Below are positions 5,020-10,094 of a stretch of 10,094 nt of DNA, in pieces (positions within the stretch are counted from its first letter, which is position 1; the number at the start of each line of letters is the position of its first letter). The DNA lies in the NCBI GenBank assembly GCA_030641945.1, contig DAOWLL010000032.1, positions 1 to 10,094 on the forward strand, in the 5' to 3' direction. The translations under genes and the position numbers were made by a program. The notes under the pieces are model-generated. The model was given only the letters and a program-made list of their open reading frames with translations. It did no database searches and had not been told where the DNA came from. The stretch is from Gammaproteobacteria bacterium. Its GTDB lineage: Bacteria; Pseudomonadota; Gammaproteobacteria; SZUA-229.

Positions 5020-6150
5020 ATGAACAGAAGAAATTTAATCAAGCTGGGACTTTATGGCGCAGGTGCTGTCTGGGCCAACCAGATTGTGGGCAGCAGCCGT
5101 GCTGCTCATGACCCTGTTCAGCTGTTACCGGCAGACCGTAACGGCGTACGCCTGCCAAAGGGGTTCAGCTCGCGCATCGTTGCCGAATCGTCCATTTCAC
5201 CCGTTGGCAGTTGTGAATATGTGTGGCATGCGGCACCCGATGGCGGTGCCTGTTTTGCAGATGAGGCTGGTGGCTGGATTTATGTGTCCAACAGTGAACA
5301 GGATGACAATGACGGTGGAGCAGGGGCGCTTCGATTCGACGCAGATGGCAAGCTGATCGATGCCTATTCCGTGCTGCAAGGCACCAGTCTAAACTGTTCC
5401 GGTGGCGCCACGCCCTGGGGTAGCTGGCTTTCCTGCGAGGAAATTGACAGCGGCAGGGTGTGGGAGTGCGACCCGCTGGGTGTCGAGGCTGCTGTGGTGA
5501 GGCCGGCACTGGGTGTGTTCAAGCACGAGGCGGTGGCCGTCGACTCGCTGAATAGAAAACTATACCTTACAGAAGATCAGGCCGATGGCTGCCTGTACCG
5601 TTTTACACCCTTCAATTATCCGGACCTTGCTACGGGCAAGCTTGAAGCCGCACGGGTTATTGACGGCGATACCGGCAAGCTTGAATGGCAGGAAATCAGG
5701 GACCCGTTGGCGAGGCGCACCGCGACCCGCTTTCAAACCAATGCCACTAAATTCAGAGGCGGTGAAGGTATTGCCTATTTCGGCGGCAAGGTCTATTTCA
5801 CGACCAAGGGTGATAATCGTGTCTGGGTGTTTGATATAAACAGCCAGGTTCTGAGTGTTCTTTATGATGACAGCGCCTACATTAATCCTGTGCTGAACGG
5901 TGTCGACAACATCACCGTCTCGTCTGACGGCTCACTCTATGTTGCCGAAGATGGTGGAAATATGCAGGTTGTGGTCATTACCAATGATGGAAATATTTAT
6001 CCGGTCGTCGAGCTGGTAGGGCATAATAATTCCGAAATTGCGGGTGTCGCATTCAGCCCGGATGGCAGCCGCCTGTATTTCAGTTCGCAACGTGGAAAAA
6101 GCGGTGATGACCTCGATGGCCTGACTTTTGAAATTCGTGGCCCATTCTAG
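5020..6150 (+). CDS. Tat-exported PhoX-like (DUF839) protein
   Basis: This 376-residue protein starts with a twin-arginine signal, MNRRNLIKLGLYGAGAVWA, so export of the folded protein to the periplasm is likely. The rest is a beta-propeller of the PhoX/DUF839 family, whose founder is an Fe/Ca alkaline phosphatase. Family signatures include NCSGGATPWGSWLSCEE (125-141), FKHEAVAVD (167-175), YLTEDQ (182-187), GEGIAYFGGKVYFTTKGDNR (248-267), VDNITVSSDGSLYVAEDGG (295-313) and AFSPDGSRLYFSSQRG (344-359). C126, E170, E186, E249 and E310 are plausible metal ligands by position. It is much shorter than founder PhoX proteins (around 650 residues), so phosphatase activity is possible but not shown. The ATG at 5020 is preferred because it places the RR motif at residues 3-4; no strong ribosome binding site is visible. 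Confidence 0.88.
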   Translation: MNRRNLIKLGLYGAGAVWANQIVGSSRAAHDPVQLLPADRNGVRLPKGFSSRIVAESSISPVGSCEYVWHAAPDGGACFADEAGGWIYVSNSEQDDNDGGAGALRFDADGKLIDAYSVLQGTSLNCSGGATPWGSWLSCEEIDSGRVWECDPLGVEAAVVRPALGVFKHEAVAVDSLNRKLYLTEDQADGCLYRFTPFNYPDLATGKLEAARVIDGDTGKLEWQEIRDPLARRTATRFQTNATKFRGGEGIAYFGGKVYFTTKGDNRVWVFDINSQVLSVLYDDSAYINPVLNGVDNITVSSDGSLYVAEDGGNMQVVVITNDGNIYPVVELVGHNNSEIAGVAFSPDGSRLYFSSQRGKSGDDLDGLTFEIRGPF

Positions 6151-6230
6151 TTGCGATACGATTAAACTGCTGCTACTAATACTAGTGTAAAATGTTTCTT
6201 CAAGTACGGGAAAAATAACAAAATATTAAA

Positions 6231-7268
6231 ATGACCGAATCATCAAAGAAATCCGTCATTGACCTCTCCAAAAAAGGGAGCCGGTTGTTTCGCAAGGGCC
6301 AGTTAGAGGACGCAGAAAAGGTTTATCTGGAAGCGTACCAGCTGGATAATTCCAATCCCTATGTGCTGGCCGGGCTGGGTGATGTTTATCGCAAAATGTG
6401 CAACTTTGCCGAATCTGCGAAATATTACGATGCTATTCTGAAAGAGGACAACAGGAACCTGTTTGCCCTGCGTGGCGCGGGTGATGCGCGGCGCGGTATG
6501 AAGGACCCGCAGCAGGCAATACCATACTGGTTGCGTTATCTTGAAATCAATTCTAAAGACAGCCATGTCATGGTCCGCGTTGCAGATGCGTATCACAAGC
6601 TTCACGATGCCGAGAACGCGATTTCGTTTTATGAACATGCACTTGGGGTAAGTACCAACGATCCTTTTGCACTGCTGGGCCTGGGCAATGTCTATTACGC
6701 GCAGCATGAAGACACCAAGGCACTGCTCTGTTTTGAAACACTGCTAAAGAATAATTCGCAAAACGTGGTTGTGATGACCATGACAGGTAATATCTATCGC
6801 AGACGCAAGGAATTCGATCGTGCAATGGACCATTACCAGAAAGCACTGGAAATTGAAGCGGACAATAACTTTGCCTTATTCGGTATGGGTGACTGCTATC
6901 GCGGCAAGATGAACATGGATAAGGCCGTGGAATGGTGGGACAAAATTCTCGAACAAGAACCGGAGAACCAGGCATTGTGGACGCGTGTTGGTGATGCGCT
7001 ATTAAGCCTGAAAAAGATTGATGATGCGATTGCGCATTATGAAGCCAGTCTCAAAAACGGCGCAGATGTTTTCTCTTACCTTGGTCTTGCGCGCGCACAA
7101 CATGATCTTGGCGATCTCACCAAAGCACGTGAGTACTGCGAAAAAGCACTGGCGCAAGATGAAACCAACGAACGTGTACTGGAAAGACTGGTCAATATTT
7201 GCGAAGACGCAGGTGACTTCCCGGCTGCGGATAAAGCAAGAGAAAAGCTTTCACAAACTAATAACTGA
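6231..7268 (+). CDS. Tetratricopeptide repeat (TPR) protein, about ten repeats
   Basis: This 345-residue protein is almost entirely TPR. Repeats of 34 residues run without breaks from about residue 10, each with the pattern A/G-L/Y near position 8 and a P or N at the end. Examples are YVLAGLGDVYRKMCNFAESA (44-63) and FALFGMGDCYRGKMNMDKAV (214-233). Nine full repeats and a tenth near the C-terminus fill the protein, which suggests a superhelical scaffold that binds a partner protein. It has no signal peptide or membrane segment and no enzyme domain, so it should be cytoplasmic. The ATG at 6231 lacks a good ribosome binding site. The 80-base gap from the PhoX-like gene holds a TAAAAT hexamer (6188-6193) that might be a -10 element. 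The following membrane protein gene is only 36 nt away and probably co-transcribed. Partner unknown. Confidence 0.88.
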   Translation: MTESSKKSVIDLSKKGSRLFRKGQLEDAEKVYLEAYQLDNSNPYVLAGLGDVYRKMCNFAESAKYYDAILKEDNRNLFALRGAGDARRGMKDPQQAIPYWLRYLEINSKDSHVMVRVADAYHKLHDAENAISFYEHALGVSTNDPFALLGLGNVYYAQHEDTKALLCFETLLKNNSQNVVVMTMTGNIYRRRKEFDRAMDHYQKALEIEADNNFALFGMGDCYRGKMNMDKAVEWWDKILEQEPENQALWTRVGDALLSLKKIDDAIAHYEASLKNGADVFSYLGLARAQHDLGDLTKAREYCEKALAQDETNERVLERLVNICEDAGDFPAADKAREKLSQTNN

Positions 7269-7304
7269 TTTCTCGCCCTGGATGCCCGTCAGTTTTTATA
7301 ATCT

Positions 7305-7967
7305 GTGCAAACTCTCACCCTAACCAGCATCGTTATTGGCAGTATTGGCGTATTGCTCTGTGTGCTTGGTATCATCAAGCTCACAAAAAGATTGATGATG
7401 AGCAGTGTCAGATACGAAATCACGGGCATTGTTTTGCTGACATTGGCCGCCATGCTTTTTCTGGTTTCATCCAATATCCATACCTATGAACGCCTGGTCT
7501 TTGAGCAGCCAATCGCCAGTATTGGTTTTCATGAAATTTCAGCTAAACATTTCAGTGTTGAATTAAAAGATCTGGGTTCCGGAGAAAGCTGGTTCTACGA
7601 GTTGCGTGGTGATGAATGGCAGCTCGATGCACAAATACTGACCTGGCAAGGCTATGCAAATTTGCTTGGACTGGATTCCTATTATCGACTGCACCGTTTA
7701 TCCGGCCGTTATACTGACATTAAGGAAGAACGCAGCGCACCACATACCGTGCATGGCCTCGCGGCAGAAGAACGCATCGATCTATGGTCTTATGCAAATG
7801 AGTACAGGAACTGGCTGAGCATGGTTGATGCAACCTTTGGCAGTGCTGTATTTTTGCCAATGAATGACGCAGCCCGTTACAGCATCAGTATCAGCCGCAA
7901 TGGCCTGGTTGCACGACCCGATAATGCAGAAGCACGGGAAGCAGTGAGTAACTGGATCGGTTTCTAG
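7305..7967 (+). CDS. Conserved two-helix membrane protein of unknown function
   Basis: This is a 220-residue protein with two N-terminal hydrophobic helices (about residues 6-27 and 38-57), followed by a soluble domain of some 160 residues. The soluble part contains GDEWQLDAQILTW, a LGLDSYYRLHRLSGRY segment, VDATFGSAVFLPM and NGLVARPDNAEA. I recall related proteobacterial proteins being labelled as cation or multidrug efflux pump components, but two helices cannot form a transporter alone and I would not accept that label. The start is GTG 7305, since an in-frame TAA at 7299 rules out anything further upstream. No ribosome binding site is clear, which fits translation coupled to the TPR gene 36 nt upstream. 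The gene ends with TAG before a hairpin. Whether the soluble domain faces the cytoplasm or the periplasm is open. Confidence 0.78.
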   Translation: MQTLTLTSIVIGSIGVLLCVLGIIKLTKRLMMSSVRYEITGIVLLTLAAMLFLVSSNIHTYERLVFEQPIASIGFHEISAKHFSVELKDLGSGESWFYELRGDEWQLDAQILTWQGYANLLGLDSYYRLHRLSGRYTDIKEERSAPHTVHGLAAEERIDLWSYANEYRNWLSMVDATFGSAVFLPMNDAARYSISISRNGLVARPDNAEAREAVSNWIGF

Positions 7968-7991
7968 TATTTAGCCCGGAGTTCAGGGTTG

Positions 7992-8012
7992 CGCCCCACA
8001 GGGCGGGCTTTT
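7992..8012 (+). terminator. Likely Rho-independent terminator after the membrane protein gene
   Basis: CGCCC (7992-7996) pairs with GGGCG (8001-8005) around CACA, and GGCTTTT follows. An outer GCCCG/CGGGC pairing (7974-7978 with 8004-8008) is an alternative fold ending directly at TTTT. It lies 24 nt beyond the stop of the 7305-7967 gene and before the typA promoter. Confidence 0.5.
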
Positions 8013-8145
8013 AAGCGTACATCTTCTGCGTTGCTTGTTATGAGGGCCATGATAATTAGCCCCGGCCCTTCATCGCGAAACATGCCTTGAATCTGTAGGC
8101 TTAAATGCCCGCAGAACTTTATGAGAATTAATTAGAGTTGCCCTA

Positions 8146-8151
8146 TATAAT
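8146..8151 (+). promoter_or_regulatory. Perfect -10 element of the likely typA promoter
   Basis: TATAAT (8146-8151) matches the sigma-70 -10 consensus exactly. No good -35 hexamer lies 16-18 nt upstream, and there is no TGn extension, so strength is uncertain. Transcription would begin near 8158 and leave a leader of about 23 nt. The rest of the gap 7968-8180 shows only the terminator and AT-rich sequence. Confidence 0.5.
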
Positions 8152-8180
8152 ACCTGCCTTTTGGATTACCGGAGCGCAGC

Positions 8181-9761
8181 TTGAGCGCAAAACTACGCAA
8201 TATCGCCATCATCGCCCACGTCGATCACGGCAAAACCACCCTGGTCGACCAGCTGCTGCGGCAGTCCGGCACGCTGGACAGCCGCAAGACGCCGACAGAA
8301 CGGGTGCTGGAGTCCAGCGACCTCGAAAAAGAGCGTGGCATCACCATCCTGTCGAAGAACACCGCCATTACCTGGGGCGATTACCATATCAACATCGTGG
8401 ATACGCCGGGCCATGCCGATTTCGGCGGCGAGGTCGAACGCGTACTGTCGATGGTCGATTCCGTGTTGCTGCTGGTGGATGCTGTCGATGGCCCTATGCC
8501 GCAAACCCGCTTTGTCACGCAGAAAGCCTTTGACATGGGTTTCAAGCCCATCGTGGTGATTAACAAGATTGACCGCGATGGCGCCCGTCCCCACTGGGTG
8601 CTGGACCAGACTTTTGACCTGTTTGACAACCTCAGTGCAACCGACGAGCAGCTCGATTTCCCGGTGGTCTATGCCTCAGCTATAAACGGCTATGCCTCTC
8701 TGGATTCGAGCGTGCGTGAAGGCGACATGAAGCCGTTGTTTGAAACTGTCGTTGAACAGGTGCCGGCACCGGACACCAACGATGAAGGTCCATTTCAGAT
8801 GCAGATCTCTACGCTGGATTACAACAGCTACGTGGGTGTTATTGGCATCGGCCGCATCAAGCGCGGCAAAGTATCATCGAATACGCAGGTAAAAATCATC
8901 GATCGTGAAGGCGCGGTCAGGTCCGGGCGTGTATTGCAGGTACTGGGTTTCCATGGCCTGGAGCGTGTCGAAAAAGCCGAGGGCGAGGCAGGCGATATCA
9001 TTGCGATTACCGGCATAGACCCGCTGGATATATCCGACACGCTGTGCGATCCGGACAAGGTCGAAGCGATGCCAGCGCTTTCAGTCGATGAACCCACCAT
9101 TAGTATGACCTTTCAGCCCAACACCTCACCGTTTTCAGGCAAGGATGGCAAGTATGTTACCAGTCGAAATATCTGGGATCGTCTGCAGCAGGAACTGAAA
9201 CATAATGTAGCGCTTCGGGTGGAGCAACTCGAAGGCGAGCGTTTCCGTGTTTCAGGCCGTGGCGAACTGCATCTTTCTGTATTGATCGAGAACATGCGCC
9301 GTGAAGGTTATGAGGTTGCGGTAGGCCGTCCGGAAGTGATTATCCACGAAGTTGATGGTGACAAGCAGGAGCCTTACGAGCAGCTCGCCGTTGACATCGA
9401 GGAGCAAAGCCAGGGTGCCGTGATGCAAGCGCTGGGTGAGCGCAAGGCAGAGCTGAAAAATATAGTGCCTGATGGCAAAGGCAGGGTAAGGCTTGACTAT
9501 ATTATTCCTGCGCGTGGTCTCATCGGTTTTCGCACAGATTTTCTAACAATGACATCGGGCACTGGCCTGCTCTACAGCGTGTTTGATCGCTATGGCCCAT
9601 ACCTTAATGTCAGCATTGGTCAACGCAATAATGGTGTATTGATTTCAAACGGACAGGGCAAGGCACTTGGCTATGCGCTGTTTAATTTGCAGGAACGCGG
9701 CAAGCTGATGTTGGGCCACGGTGAGGAAGTCTATGAAGGCATGGTTATTGGCATACATTAA
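8181..9761 (+). CDS. typA: TypA/BipA ribosome-associated GTPase, cut short by an in-frame TAA
   Basis: BipA/TypA is an EF-G-like GTPase that aids 50S ribosome assembly and stress or cold growth. The GTPase motifs are intact: G1 AHVDHGKTT (12-20), G2 RGIT (52-55), G3 DTPGH (74-78), G4 NKID (128-131), G5 SA (166-167). The EF-Tu-like domain 2 and the EF-G-like domains follow, with [12 protein letters not shown] and [20 protein letters not shown]. The TTG start at 8181 is supported by GGAG (8171-8174) at 6 nt spacing and by homology beginning at [10 protein letters not shown]. Translation meets TAA at 9759-9761 after GMVIGIH, giving 526 residues against about 607 in E. coli. The same frame continues cleanly to 9995. 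The lost part is the end of the C-terminal domain, including the segment known to reach the A-site tRNA, so the truncated form should bind the ribosome poorly. Confidence 0.95.
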   Translation: MSAKLRNIAIIAHVDHGKTTLVDQLLRQSGTLDSRKTPTERVLESSDLEKERGITILSKNTAITWGDYHINIVDTPGHADFGGEVERVLSMVDSVLLLVDAVDGPMPQTRFVTQKAFDMGFKPIVVINKIDRDGARPHWVLDQTFDLFDNLSATDEQLDFPVVYASAINGYASLDSSVREGDMKPLFETVVEQVPAPDTNDEGPFQMQISTLDYNSYVGVIGIGRIKRGKVSSNTQVKIIDREGAVRSGRVLQVLGFHGLERVEKAEGEAGDIIAITGIDPLDISDTLCDPDKVEAMPALSVDEPTISMTFQPNTSPFSGKDGKYVTSRNIWDRLQQELKHNVALRVEQLEGERFRVSGRGELHLSVLIENMRREGYEVAVGRPEVIIHEVDGDKQEPYEQLAVDIEEQSQGAVMQALGERKAELKNIVPDGKGRVRLDYIIPARGLIGFRTDFLTMTSGTGLLYSVFDRYGPYLNVSIGQRNNGVLISNGQGKALGYALFNLQERGKLMLGHGEEVYEGMVIGIH

Positions 9762-9995
9762 CGCAACAATGACCTGGTAGTGAATCCGCTGAAGGCCAAG
9801 CAGCTGACCAATATTCGTGCTGCCGGAACTGACGAGAACATCATCCTGACACCGCCAATTCGTTTCTCCCTGGAGCAGGCGCTGGAGTTTATAGATGATG
9901 ATGAACTGGTCGAAGTGACCCCGAACGCAATTCGCGTGCGCAAGAAATTCCTCAAGGAGCATGAACGCAAACGCGCCTCACGCGAAGCAAGCTAG
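9762..9995 (+). pseudogene. typA: C-terminal 77 codons of typA beyond the TAA, same frame
   Basis: The codons after the TAA read [20 protein letters not shown], then [20 protein letters not shown] and [20 protein letters not shown], ending KRASREAS and TAG (9993-9995). This is the conserved BipA C-terminus in uninterrupted frame. E. coli has GIHSRSNDL at the join, so TAA replaces a serine codon, most simply TCA to TAA by one base. A GTG at 9780 could reinitiate but has no ribosome binding site. With the TAA read as serine the whole gene (8181-9995) would make 604 residues, the normal length. Confidence 0.92.
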
Positions 9996-10036
9996 CGAGG
10001 GTAGAGGGACGAGAAACAACGCCAGAAATATCGTGG

Positions 10037-10063
10037 CCCGGATGCAGCAATGCAAGATCCGGG
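10037..10063. repeat. REP-like palindrome downstream of typA
   Basis: CCCGGAT (10037-10043) and ATCCGGG (10057-10063) are perfect arms, and GCA/TGC (10044-10046 with 10051-10053) pairs inside them around GCAA. The nested GC-rich build resembles the palindrome at 2913-2940. It lies 41 nt beyond the TAG and could also protect the 3' end or end typA transcription, though no T-run follows. The remainder of 9996-10094 shows nothing else. Confidence 0.55.
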
Positions 10064-10094
10064 AACGATCGGATATTGAATACGTAAATATCTC

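Noticed and set aside
8138..8594. Overlapping frames within the typA 5' region on both strands
   Set aside because: They are shadows of a highly conserved GC-rich GTPase gene; the typA frame explains the sequence.
9759..9995. Reassignment of TAA as a sense codon in this organism
   Set aside because: Only one internal TAA is seen in the window, parA ends in TAA at a natural length, and reassignment of TAA alone is not expected in a Gammaproteobacterium.

Overview
The window looks like a chromosomal segment of an environmental, non-model Gammaproteobacterium. The main reason is the RluE-type pseudouridine synthase and the BipA/TypA GTPase, both of which read like gammaproteobacterial proteins. 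This placement is an inference from remembered family sequences, not from a search. There are no rRNA or tRNA genes, no CRISPR array, no transposase and no phage genes. I see no convincing new defence or mobile system. The interest lies in one broken conserved gene and in the repeats and palindromes between genes.

Layout. Positions 1-282 are non-coding leader, followed by an orphan ParA-type ATPase (283-921, +). A 343-base spacer (922-1264) holds hairpins and perhaps a small ORF. A short-type NAD kinase follows (1265-2068, +), then a TMEM175-like membrane protein (2195-2809, +). The 442-base convergent gap 2810-3251 is rich in inverted repeats. On the minus strand lie rluE (3252-3803) and a stand-alone 5'-3' exonuclease (3985-4899). 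Divergent from the exonuclease are a Tat-exported PhoX-like (DUF839) protein (5020-6150, +), a ten-repeat TPR protein (6231-7268, +) and a two-helix membrane protein (7305-7967, +). A terminator-like hairpin and a good -10 element lead into typA/bipA (8181 onward, +).

typA is interrupted. An in-frame TAA at 9759-9761 stands where the family has a serine codon, yet the reading frame continues intact and well conserved to a TAG at 9993-9995. The full frame would encode 604 residues, close to the usual BipA length. The lesion is either very recent, a sequencing or assembly error, or a readthrough site.

Intergenic elements. Arms built from 8-9 nt units of the type CGCAGAGG or CGCAAAG form three inverted pairs (2845/3052, 3159/3252, 3833/3920); the last two bracket rluE. 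REP-like palindromes with CCGGG/CCCGG ends occur at 2913-2940 and 10037-10063. Most genes look like housekeeping or accessory functions that do not form one pathway. The only clear same-strand cluster is the TPR protein plus the membrane protein (36-nt gap).
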